Below are positions 1-9,445 of a DNA stretch of 45,864 bases, piece after piece. Numbering within the stretch: the stretch's first letter is position 1; every line of letters begins with the position of its first letter. The DNA comes from an uncultured Prevotella sp. (lineage in GTDB: Bacteria > Bacteroidota > Bacteroidia > Bacteroidales > Bacteroidaceae). The notes beneath the pieces are model-generated. The model searched no databases and was not told where the DNA came from. It worked only from the letters and a program-made list of their open reading frames with translations. The DNA lies in NCBI GenBank assembly GCA_947165435.1, contig CAMVAI010000018.1, forward strand, positions 1 through 45,864, read 5' to 3'. Position numbers and translations under genes: made by a program.

Positions 1-293
1 GTAGCTGACGATTTGCTCGTTTTATCCCGCACGTAGCTGACACTTTGCAACTGCCGCCCCACACCTATCCCGCACCTGACTGTTGCAGCAATAGGATGGC
101 TTTATGCTGTGTTGAAACTTTTTCACGTGCGAGATGTGCGGGATGTGCGGGTTGTTTTTTTGTTAGCCCAGATATATACCAGCATCGCAGGGAACTTTTC
201 ATACTCCACATGCAGATAAAAGCTTCTGAGCGGGTTAAATGAAAGACTTAAATGAAAAAGCCCTGGTATTTTATAAAATAAAACAGGCGAAAG
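1..293. other. Gene-free left edge with short repeats
   Basis: I see no convincing gene here. The first 75 bases contain two related units that both open with GTAGCTGAC and close with TATCCCGCAC (about 1-32 and 33-75). A third partial unit begins CTGACTG, which looks like the tail of a tandem duplication running off the window. Around 128-152 a 9-bp GATGTGCGG motif is repeated. At 235-260 the 13-bp unit TTAAATGAAAGAC is repeated once with changes. The short open frames here show no signal peptide or family motif. Confidence 0.5.
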
Positions 294-325
294 TTTGCCC
301 ATGTTGTTTTTTTTGTGTAATTTTG
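294..325 (+). promoter_or_regulatory. Bacteroidetes-type promoter for ffh
   Basis: The -33 element TTTG is at 294-297 and the -7 element TAATTTTG at 318-325, with a 20-bp spacer. This fits the Bacteroidetes housekeeping sigma consensus. Transcription would start near 332, giving an untranslated leader of roughly 50 nt before ffh. Confidence 0.7.
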
Positions 326-379
326 CAATCTCAATCAAGTGTAAACGCAGAATAATTCGTAAATCGTAAGAAAACAGAT

Positions 380-1729
380 ATGTTTGAGAATCTAAGCGAC
401 AGACTTGAACGGTCGTTCAAGATACTGAAAGGTGAAGGGAAAATCACCGAGATCAATGTGGCTGAGACGCTGAAGGACGTGCGCAAGGCACTGCTGGATG
501 CCGACGTGAACTACAAGGTGGCCAAGACGTTCACCGACACCGTGAAGCAGAAGGCCCTGGGCATGAACGTGCTGACAGCCATCAAGCCCGGCCAGCTGAT
601 GGTGAAGCTGGTACACGACGAGCTGGCCGAGCTGATGGGCGGCAAGGCCGTTGGGCTGAAGCTGGAGGGACGTCCGGCCATTGTGCTGATGTCGGGTCTG
701 CAGGGTTCCGGTAAGACCACGTTCTCCGGCAAGCTGGCCAACCTGCTGAAGACGCGCCAGCACAAGAGTCCGCTCCTGGTGGCCTGCGACGTCTATCGCC
801 CGGCAGCCATCCAGCAGCTGCACGTGGTGGGCGAAAGCGTGGGTGTGCCCGTCTATTCCGAGCCGGACAACAAGAACGTGGTGGAGATAGCCCAGAACGC
901 CATCCGCGAGGCCAAGCAGAAGAATTATAATGTGGTCATCATCGACACCGCCGGCCGTCTGGCCGTCGATGAGGAGATGATGCAGGAGATAGCCACGCTG
1001 AAGGATGCCGTGCAGCCCGACGAGACGCTGTTTGTGGTCGATTCGATGACGGGTCAGGATGCCGTGAACACCGCCAAGGAGTTCAACGACCGCCTGGACT
1101 TCGACGGCGTGGTGCTGACCAAGCTGGACGGCGACACCCGTGGCGGTGCTGCCCTCAGCATCCGCACCGTGGTCACCAAGCCCATCAAGTTTGTGGGTAC
1201 CGGCGAGAAGATGGAGGCCATCGACGTGTTCCACCCGGAGCGTATGGCTGACCGTATTCTGGGCATGGGCGACGTGGTATCACTCGTGGAGCGTGCCCAG
1301 ATGCAGTTCGACGAAGAGGAGGCCAAGCGCCTGGAGAAGAAGATTCGCAAGAACAAGTTCGACTTCGACGACTTCATGGGGCAGATTCAGCAAATCAAGA
1401 AGATGGGTAACATCAAAGACCTGGCATCGATGATTCCCGGTGTGGGCAAGGCCATCAAGGATATTGACATCGACGACAATGCCTTCAAGTCGATAGAGGC
1501 CATCATCCAGTCGATGACCCCCAAGGAGCGCCAGAACCCCGACATCATCAACCAGAGCCGCCGCCAGCGTATTGCCAAGGGCTCGGGCACGAAGATAGAG
1601 GACGTGAACCGGCTGATGAAGCAGTTCGACCAGACGCGCAAGATGATGCGCATGGTAAGTGGCATGGGCAGCAGCCGGATGGCCCAGATGGCCAGTGCCA
1701 TGAAGAATATGAAGGGCAAAAGATTTTAG
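380..1729 (+). CDS. ffh: Signal recognition particle GTPase Ffh
   Basis: Ffh binds signal sequences emerging from the ribosome and, with 4.5S RNA and FtsY, targets membrane proteins to the translocon. The 449-residue product has the usual family length. An N-terminal helical bundle (about 1-90) is followed by the GTPase domain, with the P-loop in LQGSGKTT near residue 107, DTAGR near 189 and TKLDGD near 247. The methionine-rich M domain starts near 300 and ends in a Met-rich tail with basic residues. The ATG at 380 follows a clear promoter and begins the conserved MFENLSDRL opening. folD starts only 2 nt after the stop, so the two are probably co-transcribed. The 4.5S RNA gene was not found in this window. 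Confidence 0.97.
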   Translation: MFENLSDRLERSFKILKGEGKITEINVAETLKDVRKALLDADVNYKVAKTFTDTVKQKALGMNVLTAIKPGQLMVKLVHDELAELMGGKAVGLKLEGRPAIVLMSGLQGSGKTTFSGKLANLLKTRQHKSPLLVACDVYRPAAIQQLHVVGESVGVPVYSEPDNKNVVEIAQNAIREAKQKNYNVVIIDTAGRLAVDEEMMQEIATLKDAVQPDETLFVVDSMTGQDAVNTAKEFNDRLDFDGVVLTKLDGDTRGGAALSIRTVVTKPIKFVGTGEKMEAIDVFHPERMADRILGMGDVVSLVERAQMQFDEEEAKRLEKKIRKNKFDFDDFMGQIQQIKKMGNIKDLASMIPGVGKAIKDIDIDDNAFKSIEAIIQSMTPKERQNPDIINQSRRQRIAKGSGTKIEDVNRLMKQFDQTRKMMRMVSGMGSSRMAQMASAMKNMKGKRF

Positions 1730-1731
1730 AA

Positions 1732-2613
1732 ATGATGCAACTGATAGACGGAAAAGCAACAGCAGCGGCCATCAAGGCCGAGATAGCAGAAGAGGTGAAG
1801 CAGATAGTGGCCGGTGGCGGCAAACAGCCCCATTTGGCTGCCGTGCTGGTAGGTCACGACGGTGGCTCAGAGACATACGTGAAGAATAAGGTGCTGGCGT
1901 GCGAGGCCTGCGGCTTCAAGAGCACCCTGATACGCTATGAGGCTGACGTGACGGAAGCAGAGCTGCTGGCATGTGTCGATAAGCTGAACAAGGACAACGA
2001 CGTCGATGGCTTCATCGTACAGCTGCCGCTGCCCAAGCACATTGACGAGCAGAAAATCATCGAAGCCATCGACTATCGCAAGGATGTAGATGGATTCCAC
2101 CCCATCAACGTGGGGCGCATGGCCATCGGGCTGCCTTGCTTCATATCGGCTACGCCGCTGGGAATACTGACCCTGCTGAAGCGCTACGGCATCGAGACCT
2201 CGGGCAAGAAGTGCGTCATACTGGGCCGCTCGAATATCGTGGGAAAGCCGATGGCGCAGCTCATGATGCAGAAACAGTATGGCGACGCTACCGTCACCGT
2301 GTGCCACTCGCGCTCGAAGACGCTGAAGGAGGAATGCCGCCAGGCCGACATCATCATTGCCGCCATCGGTCAGCCCGACTTCGTGACAGCTGACATGGTG
2401 AAGCCCGGAGCCGTCATCATCGACGTAGGTACCACCCGCGTGCCGGATGCTACCCGCAAGAGCGGGTTCCGCCTGAACGGTGACGTGAAGTTCGACGAGG
2501 TGGCCCCCTTGTGCTCATTCATCACCCCCGTTCCCGGTGGGGTAGGGCCGATGACTATCTGCTCGCTGATGAAGAATACGCTGGCTGCCGGCAAACGGGA
2601 ATACTACAAGTGA
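1732..2613 (+). CDS. folD: Methylenetetrahydrofolate dehydrogenase / methenyl-THF cyclohydrolase FolD
   Basis: FolD interconverts 5,10-methylene-THF and 10-formyl-THF, supplying one-carbon units for purines and formyl-Met. At 293 residues it has the family size. The catalytic Tyr and Lys are visible in TYVKNK (Y49, K53), the Rossmann signature [13 protein letters not shown] is near residue 165, and [10 protein letters not shown] is near the C-terminus. Two adjacent ATG codons (1732 and 1735) could both serve as start. It follows ffh by 2 nt and precedes a tiny TPR-like gene by 6 nt. Other folate-linked genes in the window are purU, metH and the short folK. Confidence 0.96.
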   Translation: MMQLIDGKATAAAIKAEIAEEVKQIVAGGGKQPHLAAVLVGHDGGSETYVKNKVLACEACGFKSTLIRYEADVTEAELLACVDKLNKDNDVDGFIVQLPLPKHIDEQKIIEAIDYRKDVDGFHPINVGRMAIGLPCFISATPLGILTLLKRYGIETSGKKCVILGRSNIVGKPMAQLMMQKQYGDATVTVCHSRSKTLKEECRQADIIIAAIGQPDFVTADMVKPGAVIIDVGTTRVPDATRKSGFRLNGDVKFDEVAPLCSFITPVPGGVGPMTICSLMKNTLAAGKREYYK

Positions 2614-2622
2614 CCATCGGTG

Positions 2623-2802
2623 ATGACGGCGCAGGAATGGTATGAGCGTGGCAATGAGGCACGCCGAAAGCAGTTGTGGCACGAGGCCATCAACTGCTAT
2701 CGCCAAGCCATCGAGCTGGATGCCGACAGCCCTGCGGTGACGGCAAAGGCTATGCTGGAAGACATCATGGCCTATTACAACAAGGATATGTACAATCCAT
2801 GA
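2623..2802 (+). CDS. Tiny TPR-like protein
   Basis: This 59-residue protein (ATG at 2623; a GTG one codon earlier at 2620 is an alternative) contains one helix-turn-helix pair matching a single tetratricopeptide repeat: WYERGNEARRKQLWHEAINC followed by YRQAIELDADSP. No signal peptide or membrane segment is seen. It starts 9 nt after folD and is probably the last gene of the ffh-folD unit. Its last 38 nt overlap the 3' end of the convergent folK-like gene, so the two transcripts are complementary at their ends. Function is unknown; a small protein-protein adaptor is the most that can be inferred. Confidence 0.75.
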   Translation: MTAQEWYERGNEARRKQLWHEAINCYRQAIELDADSPAVTAKAMLEDIMAYYNKDMYNP

Positions 2803-3133
2803 GCTGAAGGATGTAGGGGCGCGTCCAGTCCGTCAGGTGATAGCGTTGCTGGTCGTACTGTATGAGGTCGAGGTCTATGGTGACCGACGGTTTAGTGCGG
2901 CCTGTCTCTTGCTCAACGGCTTTCAGTGCCTGCTGAAGGGCATCGGCAGAGAGCGCGGTATAGCCCGATGCCAGTTGGTTCATATAGAAGATGCCCGTGC
3001 CGCGAGTATCTTCCGTCCAGATGGTACGGCTGAACCGGGCATTGTCCAGCAAGAGCGACAGCCGCTGCGAAGCCCACCGGATGTGGGCTGCAGGGCATGT
3101 GTTGGAGCCTAACGAGACGAGTACGCGGTGCAT
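2765..3133 (-). CDS. folK: Short HPPK-like protein (FolK family)
   Basis: The family transfers pyrophosphate from ATP to 6-hydroxymethyl-dihydropterin in folate synthesis. The N-terminus VLVSLGSN and the IDLDLIQYD segment, with the two Asp that bind Mg-ATP in HPPK, are present. The protein has only 122 residues against about 155-170 for typical FolK and ends soon after this motif, so the usual C-terminal half with the conserved HP and Arg positions is absent. The ATG at 3133 was preferred over an upstream in-frame start because it sits 1 nt after the fbp stop. It is the last gene of the long minus-strand run. It may be a reduced but active enzyme or a relic. Confidence 0.8.
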   Translation of the reverse strand: MHRVLVSLGSNTCPAAHIRWASQRLSLLLDNARFSRTIWTEDTRGTGIFYMNQLASGYTALSADALQQALKAVEQETGRTKPSVTIDLDLIQYDQQRYHLTDWTRPYILQLMDCTYPCCNRP

Positions 3134-3134
3134 G

Positions 3135-5111
3135 TCAAATCTTATTCTTCTCCTTGAGGATGCCGTGGCGGTAGGCATAGAGCAGTTCGCGCAGGTCGGC
3201 TATCTGGGAACGCAGCTCGGCACCCTTGTCGGTGTCGGCAACGAGCATGCGGTGGGCAGAGAGCTCGACGAGCTGCGTGGTCGATTTGATGTCTATGCCT
3301 CGCTGGATGGCATCGACGGCACTGGTGAACGGCTCGTGCTGTACGAGTTGGAAGCCCCGGCTGTGATATACCAGCGTATATCCGGCAATGCCCGTCTCTT
3401 TGTGGTAAGCCTCGGAGAAACCGCCGTCGATGACCATCAGCTTGCCGTTGGCCTTGATGGGGTTTTCGCCTTTCGAGGCATGCACGGGCACGTGGCCGTT
3501 GATGATGTGGCGGTTGTCGCCTTTCACACCGAAGGCATCCAGTATGCGGTCGCACACCTGCTCGTTGTCTCGCAGCTGGAAGTAGTAGCCTTTCTCCTCC
3601 TTGTAGGTGGCTTTGTCGGTGAGGAAGTAGCGCTCGAAGGTGGCCATCTTCGACTTGTCGAACAGCGGCGAGTCCTTGCCGCACCAGAGGTAGAGGAAGT
3701 AGTCGCGTGCGAAGAGCCGCAGCTCCTTGTCGGTGTCGCTCTCGAAGGCTGCCCGCACCATCATGCCGATGTTGTGCATCAGCTCGTGACCGCTGTACCG
3801 CTCGCCCTTGTACAGCTCGACCTCCTTCAGGCTGCCGTCTTCGTTCAGCGGGCACGAGGCATGGAAGAGCAGGTTCTGGTTGAAGATGCTGTACATGCAG
3901 CCGTGCGAGAGCAGCATCTTGATGTGCTTGTTCAGCTTCTCGCAGACGCGGAACGAGTGGTGCAGCTTCTCCATGAGCTGGTGCTCCTCGGGGGTCAGCT
4001 CGTTGGGGTGCTGCGGGTCGATGGTGGGGAAGTGGCACGACGTCATGTCGTACTCCACGCCGTCGATGGTGCATGTGCCGCGCTGGTAGTCGATGTGCTC
4101 CAGCAGGCAGCGGTCTTCCATCTGCCATTCCGGGCGGCGGTGGAATATCTGTGCTTCCTTCTTGAACTGGATGACGCTGATGGCCTTGTGCATCTGCGCC
4201 GTGAGCCGGAGGGTCTTCTCGTCAAGCGTGTTACCCGTCAGCAGGCGGGGTATGAATTCCTCGCAGGGGTCGTCGCCGTAGGTATCCATGGCAAAGGTGG
4301 CCAGCGGCACGAGGTTGATGCCGTAGCCCTCTTCAAGGGTGGCCAGGTTGGCATATCGCAGCGAGAGTCGCAGCACGTTGCAGATACAGGCGTTGTTGCC
4401 TGCCGCGGCTCCCATCCAGAGCATGTCGTGGTTGCCCCACTGGATGTCCCACGAGTGGTACTGGCGCAGCGTGTCGAGTATGATGTGGGCACCGGAGCCT
4501 CGGTCGTAGATGTCGCCCAGGATGTGCAGCTGGTCGATGGCTAACCGCTGTATGACGTTGCAGAGGGCTACAATGAAGTCGTCGGCACGTCCTGTGGAGA
4601 TGATGCTGTCAACGATGACTGATACGTAGGCTGCCTTGTCGATGTCGTCGGTGCGCTCGTGGAGCAGCTCCTCGATGATGTAGGCAAACTCTTCTGGCAG
4701 CGACTTGCGCACCTTCGAGCGGGTGTACTTGCTGCTCACGTCGCGGCAGACGGCGACGAGGCGGTGGATGGTGATGTGGTACCAGTCGTCGATGTCTTCC
4801 TCGGATGCCTTGATGAGTTCCAGCTTCTCTTCCGGATAATAGATGAGCGTGCAGAGCTCGCGCCGCTCGGCCTCGCGGATGTCGCCCTTGAAGAGTTCGC
4901 TCACCTTGCGGCGTATGTTTCCCGATGCATTCTTCAGCACGTGCTTGAAGGCGGCACTCTCGCCGTGCAGGTCGGCCAGGAAATGCTCCGTACCCTTGGG
5001 GAGGTTGAGAATGGCTTCGAGGTTGATGATTTCGGTAGCTGCCGACGCTATCGTCGGGAACGATGTGGAGAGCAGCTGCAGGTAGTGCATGTCACGGTTT
5101 AATTGTTTCAT
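3135..5111 (-). CDS. fbp: Fructose-1,6-bisphosphatase class III
   Basis: This gluconeogenic enzyme hydrolyses fructose-1,6-bisphosphate to fructose-6-phosphate. The 658-residue product matches the class III family of Firmicutes and Bacteroidetes, which has a calcineurin-like metallophosphatase core. Metal-binding motifs in order are LADLHGE (D47, H49), ILGDIYDRG, WGNHD and NGHVPVHA. The frame is open well upstream of 5111, but the start MKQLNRDMHY is chosen because its ATG overlaps the TGA of the upstream glycosyltransferase-like gene (ATGA). This also makes translational coupling likely. The ORF on the opposite strand across most of the gene is a composition shadow. Confidence 0.95.
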   Translation of the reverse strand: MKQLNRDMHYLQLLSTSFPTIASAATEIINLEAILNLPKGTEHFLADLHGESAAFKHVLKNASGNIRRKVSELFKGDIREAERRELCTLIYYPEEKLELIKASEEDIDDWYHITIHRLVAVCRDVSSKYTRSKVRKSLPEEFAYIIEELLHERTDDIDKAAYVSVIVDSIISTGRADDFIVALCNVIQRLAIDQLHILGDIYDRGSGAHIILDTLRQYHSWDIQWGNHDMLWMGAAAGNNACICNVLRLSLRYANLATLEEGYGINLVPLATFAMDTYGDDPCEEFIPRLLTGNTLDEKTLRLTAQMHKAISVIQFKKEAQIFHRRPEWQMEDRCLLEHIDYQRGTCTIDGVEYDMTSCHFPTIDPQHPNELTPEEHQLMEKLHHSFRVCEKLNKHIKMLLSHGCMYSIFNQNLLFHASCPLNEDGSLKEVELYKGERYSGHELMHNIGMMVRAAFESDTDKELRLFARDYFLYLWCGKDSPLFDKSKMATFERYFLTDKATYKEEKGYYFQLRDNEQVCDRILDAFGVKGDNRHIINGHVPVHASKGENPIKANGKLMVIDGGFSEAYHKETGIAGYTLVYHSRGFQLVQHEPFTSAVDAIQRGIDIKSTTQLVELSAHRMLVADTDKGAELRSQIADLRELLYAYRHGILKEKNKI

Positions 5112-6229
5112 AGTATGACGGTTGTAGTTAGTATTTTCAGATGGTTCTCTATCTGGCGGAGCATGCGGCGTGTCGTCCTGTCGTTGAGGGGCGGCATGGG
5201 CATGAAGCCCGGGTCGAAGCCGGTGAAGTGCTGCATCAGGGCCATGATACGTGCCGCAAAGCGGTAGAGGCGGCTCTCGCTGAGCGTGTCGCACAGCAGG
5301 TCTTCCTCTACGTCGTGCCGGCGCAGCTCCTTGTCGAGTTCCACGATATGCAGTACGGTCAGCTGTCGGCGTGCATAGAGCTTTCGCAGGTGTCGGAAGG
5401 TGGCCATCAGCCGTTCGTTCTCCGTAGCATACTGCATGCCAATGGCCTGCTCGATGGATGTGGGTGGCTGGAACGACGGCGGCAGGAAGCATTCGGTGGG
5501 CGACACGTCTATGTCGGGGTCGTCGATTTTCAGTACCCTTATGCCGTGCCGCATGGTGTCGATGACACGCTCCTGTTCGGCAAAACAGTAGAGCTGTCGC
5601 CATTGCTCACTCGACAGGTCGGGCAGGGAGTCGGCACCGTCTGCCAGCCAGCGGGTGTCGCCGCAGATGCCTGCCTTGAGCAGGATGGTCAGCAGGCGTC
5701 GTGTGTCGTCGTCCATCAGTTCGAGGGTATTGCTGTCCATGACCCACCGATAGACCGCCAGCGTCCGGCGTGCCATGTCGTAGAAGTTGGTGGAGTGGGT
5801 GATGAGTGCATTGCGAATGATGACGGTACGCGGGTTCCAGCCTAAGCGTTGCATGCATTCCTCTTCCATCTTGCCCTGAATGATGACGGCGTATGCCTTG
5901 CCGACGATGGACTGCTGGTAGAGCAGCCGTTTGGGCAGCTTCTCGCGCCAGTAGTCCTGGCTGACCACCCAAGGCTCCAACTGCCCGTGGGGCGAGCAGA
6001 CGAGCCGTGTACCTTGTTGCAGGGCAGTAGCCACCACGTTGCGCGACGCGTTGCGCCAGCAGCCGTGCAGGTGAAGCAGGTCGTAGTGGCTGTCGGTAAG
6101 CTGTCGGCGTGCTTCGGCGGCATTGCTCGTCGCGTGGTTCTCGGCGTCAGGCCCCATGTTTTCTGCCAGTGCTCCGACGTACTGGCCTATCATGGTGTCG
6201 GCTTCAGGAAAGAAATGTAATATTCTCAC
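5108..6229 (-). CDS. GT4-like N-terminal half with unrecognised C-terminal domain
   Basis: The first 140-150 residues resemble the acceptor half of GT-B glycosyltransferases (family 4): MRILHFFPEADTMIGQYVGA at the start, DLLHLHGCW, and VCSPHGQLEPW, then a region ending in VIIRNALIT. The expected donor-binding half with its EX7E-type motif is not visible. Instead, about 220 mainly helical, charged residues follow that I do not recognise. The total is 373 residues. It lies 18 nt after a GT2-type gene and overlaps the fbp start by 4 nt. It might be a catalytically dead or regulatory GT-like protein; the substrate is unknown. Confidence 0.75.
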   Translation of the reverse strand: MRILHFFPEADTMIGQYVGALAENMGPDAENHATSNAAEARRQLTDSHYDLLHLHGCWRNASRNVVATALQQGTRLVCSPHGQLEPWVVSQDYWREKLPKRLLYQQSIVGKAYAVIIQGKMEEECMQRLGWNPRTVIIRNALITHSTNFYDMARRTLAVYRWVMDSNTLELMDDDTRRLLTILLKAGICGDTRWLADGADSLPDLSSEQWRQLYCFAEQERVIDTMRHGIRVLKIDDPDIDVSPTECFLPPSFQPPTSIEQAIGMQYATENERLMATFRHLRKLYARRQLTVLHIVELDKELRRHDVEEDLLCDTLSESRLYRFAARIMALMQHFTGFDPGFMPMPPLNDRTTRRMLRQIENHLKILTTTVIL

Positions 6230-6247
6230 GGCTCTTGCTCCTTATTA

Positions 6248-6862
6248 TCACCATGCCAGCCACGTGCGTAGCCTCAGGGTGGCCAGCTGCAGCGGGCTGA
6301 GAGAATGGTCGAATAGTCTTACGGCATCGAAGGCCCGTTCTCGGCGCACACTGAAGGCGTCATACAGTCCGCGCCGCTGCTTCATGCGTCTGCCGTTGTG
6401 CCCCCGGCCACCTTTGCGCTCGGCTTTTATCACGACATTGCTGAGGTCGGACAATTCGGAGGCTACCACATGGCTGATGCCGGCATCGTCGCGCTGACTG
6501 AACACCAGGGAGGCCTCGCCGTCGGCAAGTCCTGAAAGCCACTGTGGCGACGATGGGGGGCGACAGATGTCGGCAAAGACCACGTAGCGACCTTTCGCAG
6601 CTTTCACGCCTATCGACAGTGCCAGTTGCAGGCGGTTTTCCTTGGTGACGATGGATGCAGGCAGGAAGGTGGAATAGAGCCGTTGCTGCGACTCACGCAT
6701 CTGCTGCAGCAGGTCGGGGGTCTCGTCTGACGAGGTGTCATCCACGACGATGACTTCTGCGTCGGTCTCTTCGGCCACCTCAAGAAACAGCGGTAGATGG
6801 CTCTTGAGCTGTTCTGCCTGGTCGTGTACGACCATGATTACTGATATCAGTATGTTGTTCAT
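6248..6862 (-). CDS. Small GT2-family glycosyltransferase
   Basis: The N-terminus ISVIMVVHDQ followed by EVIVVDDTSSDET is the nucleotide-sugar-binding start of GT-A family 2 enzymes. A second Asp-containing segment, GRYVVFADICRPP, sits where the family's metal-binding DXD lies, but it is not a canonical DXD. At 204 residues the protein is shorter than most family 2 enzymes. It has no membrane segment. It lies 9 nt downstream of lysA and 18 nt upstream of the GT4-like gene, so the pair probably acts together on a surface or storage glycan. The substrate cannot be inferred. Confidence 0.8.
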   Translation of the reverse strand: MNNILISVIMVVHDQAEQLKSHLPLFLEVAEETDAEVIVVDDTSSDETPDLLQQMRESQQRLYSTFLPASIVTKENRLQLALSIGVKAAKGRYVVFADICRPPSSPQWLSGLADGEASLVFSQRDDAGISHVVASELSDLSNVVIKAERKGGRGHNGRRMKQRRGLYDAFSVRRERAFDAVRLFDHSLSPLQLATLRLRTWLAW

Positions 6863-6871
6863 TTTTACGGT

Positions 6872-8032
6872 TTATAGATCGTCGCTCATGTAGCCTTTCG
6901 GCAGTCGGCGACAGTTGTATTGCGAAGCCATGATTTCGCCATAGGCTCCGGCAGAGCGGATGGCTATCAGGTCGCCACGTCGGCAGCGGTTCAGGTCTAT
7001 CTGCTTGGCAAAGACATCGGTCGATTCACAGATAGGTCCCACGACATCATAGGTCTCTGGAGCCTCGTCGCTGGTAAGATTCTCTATCTTGTGGTAGGCC
7101 TGATAGAGTGCCGGGCGGATGAGGTCGGTGAAGCCTGCATCGACGATGCAGAACTGCTTCACGCTTCCCACCTTAATATATAACGCGCGCGTGAAGAGCG
7201 TGCCACACTGTCCGACAACGGCACGACCCAGCTCGAAGTGCAGCGTCTGCCCGGGGCGCAGCTTCAGCTTCTTGGCGTATGTATCGAAATAGGCCTTGAA
7301 GTCGGGTATGGCCACGCGGTTGGGGTGTTGATAGTCGATGCCTAAGCCGCCGCCCACGTTGATGTGCTCCACACGGATGCGGTGACGGTCTAATATTTCC
7401 TGCAACTCGTTGACACGATTGCAGAGGGCTTCGAAGTCACCCATGTCGAGAATCTGCGAACCGATGTGGAAGTGCAGGCCTACCACCTTGACATGCTCCA
7501 TGCCTCTGGCCTCGTCGATGACTTTCAGCATGTCGTTCATGTCAATGCCGAACTTGTTTTCAGCCAGTCCCGTGGTAATGTTGGCATGGGTGTGGGCACC
7601 TACGTTGGGGTTCAGCCGGAAGGCCACCCGTGCCGTCTTGCCCTTGGCAGCAGCCAGCTCGTTGATGACTTCCAGCTCTGGGATGCTCTCGACGTTGAAG
7701 CAGAAGATGTCGTTGTCCAGTCCGAGATTGATTTCCCAGTCGCTCTTGCCCACACCGGCAAAGACGATTTTCGATGCCGGAAACCCGGCGCGCAGGGCGG
7801 CTTCTATCTCGCCGCCGCTGACACAGTCGGCACCCAGTCCGGCTTGCCGGATATGTCGCAGCACCTGTGGGTTTGCATTCGCCTTGACGGCATAGTGTAC
7901 GCAGAATCCCTCGTGGCTTCCGGCTTCGTCGGTGATGGTACGCAGGGTTTGCCGCAGCAGCTCGGCATCGTAGTAGTAGAACGGTGTCTGTAGCTGCTGC
8001 AGCTTGTCTATGGGGAATGTTCCTTTAGTCAT
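6872..8032 (-). CDS. lysA: Diaminopimelate decarboxylase LysA
   Basis: LysA is a PLP enzyme that decarboxylates meso-diaminopimelate to L-lysine, the last step of lysine synthesis. In the 386-residue protein the PLP lysine is K50 in HYAVKANANP. HFHIGSQI and the glycine-rich GGGLGIDY that binds the PLP phosphate follow, and CESTDVFAK carries the active-site Cys contributed across the dimer. It lies 40 nt downstream of aspartate kinase in the same direction, so the first and last dedicated steps of lysine synthesis are adjacent. Confidence 0.96.
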   Translation of the reverse strand: MTKGTFPIDKLQQLQTPFYYYDAELLRQTLRTITDEAGSHEGFCVHYAVKANANPQVLRHIRQAGLGADCVSGGEIEAALRAGFPASKIVFAGVGKSDWEINLGLDNDIFCFNVESIPELEVINELAAAKGKTARVAFRLNPNVGAHTHANITTGLAENKFGIDMNDMLKVIDEARGMEHVKVVGLHFHIGSQILDMGDFEALCNRVNELQEILDRHRIRVEHINVGGGLGIDYQHPNRVAIPDFKAYFDTYAKKLKLRPGQTLHFELGRAVVGQCGTLFTRALYIKVGSVKQFCIVDAGFTDLIRPALYQAYHKIENLTSDEAPETYDVVGPICESTDVFAKQIDLNRCRRGDLIAIRSAGAYGEIMASQYNCRRLPKGYMSDDL

Positions 8033-8072
8033 TGTGCGGTGTCAGTATGGTGGTTGCTCTTTCCCCTTTTTA

Positions 8073-9401
8073 TTATCCTTTTTGGTTGTTGAACAGCGTG
8101 TCGCTCAGGCTCTGCAGGGCGCGCTTCTTGTCTTCCTCGCGGATGAGGAAGGAGATATTGTAGTTGGACCCTCCGTAGCTGATCATGCGTACAGGTATAT
8201 TCTTCATCGCGTCCATCACCATCGTCTCGAAGCCGATGTTCGACCAGTCGAGGTCGCCAACGACGCAGATGATGCACATGCCGGTATCTACCGTCACGGT
8301 GCCGTACTTCTTCAGCTCGTCAACAATCTCGCCCAGATGCGATGAGTTGTCGATAGACATCGACACACCCACTTCCGACGTACACACCATGTCGATGGGA
8401 GTCTGGTAAGACTCGAAAATCTCGAACACCTTACGCAGGAATCCCGTGGCCAGCAGCATGCGGCTCGACTTGATCTTGATGGCGATGATATTGTCCTTGG
8501 CAGCCACAGCCTTGATTTTGCCGTACTCCGTCTGGTTCGAGATGGTAGTACCCTCGGCATCGGGCTCCATCGTGTTGAGCAAACGTACGGGGATGCCGGC
8601 ATACTTGGCGGGCTGCACGCATGTGGGGTGCAGAATCTTGGCTCCGAAGTAGGCCAGTTCGGCAGCCTCCTCGAAGTGCAGCTGGTGTACGGGCTGGGTC
8701 TTGTCAACTACACGCGGGTCGTTGTTGTGCATGCCGTCGATGTCGGTCCATATCTGAATCTCTTCGGCATTCAGCGCAGCACCGATGAGCGATGCCGTGT
8801 AGTCGCTGCCGCCGCGCTGCAGGTTGTCTATCTCGCCGTAGGCATTACGGCAGATGAAGCCCTGCGTGATATACACCTGCTGGCCTTCGTTCTTCTCCAT
8901 GATGGCTGCCAGCTTTTCCTTGATATAGACAGGGTCTGGCTCGGCATTCTTGTCTGTCCGCATGAAGTCGAGGGCATTGAGCAGCACGGCCTTGATACCC
9001 TGTTCCTGCATGTAGTTCACCACCATGTTGGTAGATATCAGCTCGCCCTGAGCCACGATGCTTTTCTCTTCGAACGACGTGAACAGCTCCTTGGTAAACG
9101 AGCGCAGGTAGTTCATCTCGGATGCCAGAAACTCGCGGGTCTTCGCCTTGGCATCGTCGGTAGTATATAGCTCTTCAACATGCTTCATGTACTTTCGCTC
9201 CAAGGCATTGATGACCTCGTTGGCTCCCTCGGGGTTTTTCTTGTAGAGGTAGTTGGAGATCTCAACCAGCGAGTTGGTGGTGCCCGACATAGCAGAGAGC
9301 ACCACGAAAACGGGCTGTCCCGACTTGGTTACTAACTTTGTTACTTCCTTCATGCGGGCCGGTGTACCTACCGACGTGCCGCCAAACTTCATTACCTTCA
9401 T
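8073..9401 (-). CDS. lysC: Aspartate kinase, monofunctional
   Basis: Aspartate kinase phosphorylates aspartate to start the lysine, threonine and methionine pathways. The 442-residue product begins MKVMKFGGTSVGTP, with the KFGGTS signature at 5-10, and contains GGSDYTASLIGAAL in the kinase domain. Two ACT-type regulatory regions occupy roughly residues 300-442. The length fits a monofunctional kinase without a fused homoserine dehydrogenase. ACT domains suggest amino-acid feedback, but the effector cannot be read from sequence. The 115-nt gap upstream, towards ftsE, holds an exact 28-bp tandem repeat and no recognisable TAnnTTTG promoter. Confidence 0.95.
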   Translation of the reverse strand: MKVMKFGGTSVGTPARMKEVTKLVTKSGQPVFVVLSAMSGTTNSLVEISNYLYKKNPEGANEVINALERKYMKHVEELYTTDDAKAKTREFLASEMNYLRSFTKELFTSFEEKSIVAQGELISTNMVVNYMQEQGIKAVLLNALDFMRTDKNAEPDPVYIKEKLAAIMEKNEGQQVYITQGFICRNAYGEIDNLQRGGSDYTASLIGAALNAEEIQIWTDIDGMHNNDPRVVDKTQPVHQLHFEEAAELAYFGAKILHPTCVQPAKYAGIPVRLLNTMEPDAEGTTISNQTEYGKIKAVAAKDNIIAIKIKSSRMLLATGFLRKVFEIFESYQTPIDMVCTSEVGVSMSIDNSSHLGEIVDELKKYGTVTVDTGMCIICVVGDLDWSNIGFETMVMDAMKNIPVRMISYGGSNYNISFLIREEDKKRALQSLSDTLFNNQKG

Positions 9402-9445
9402 AGTCTTTATGTTTTTTTGTTTTGTTTCCTGTTTCTTAAATATTT

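Noticed and set aside
2991..4544. 517-codon open frame opposite fbp
   Set aside because: It is the antisense shadow of a well-supported fbp gene in GC-rich codons and has no family motif, promoter or signal peptide.
3135..5603. Extended 822-residue fbp start
   Set aside because: The first 164 residues are out-of-frame text from the upstream glycosyltransferase-like gene. The family start and the ATGA overlap point to 5111.
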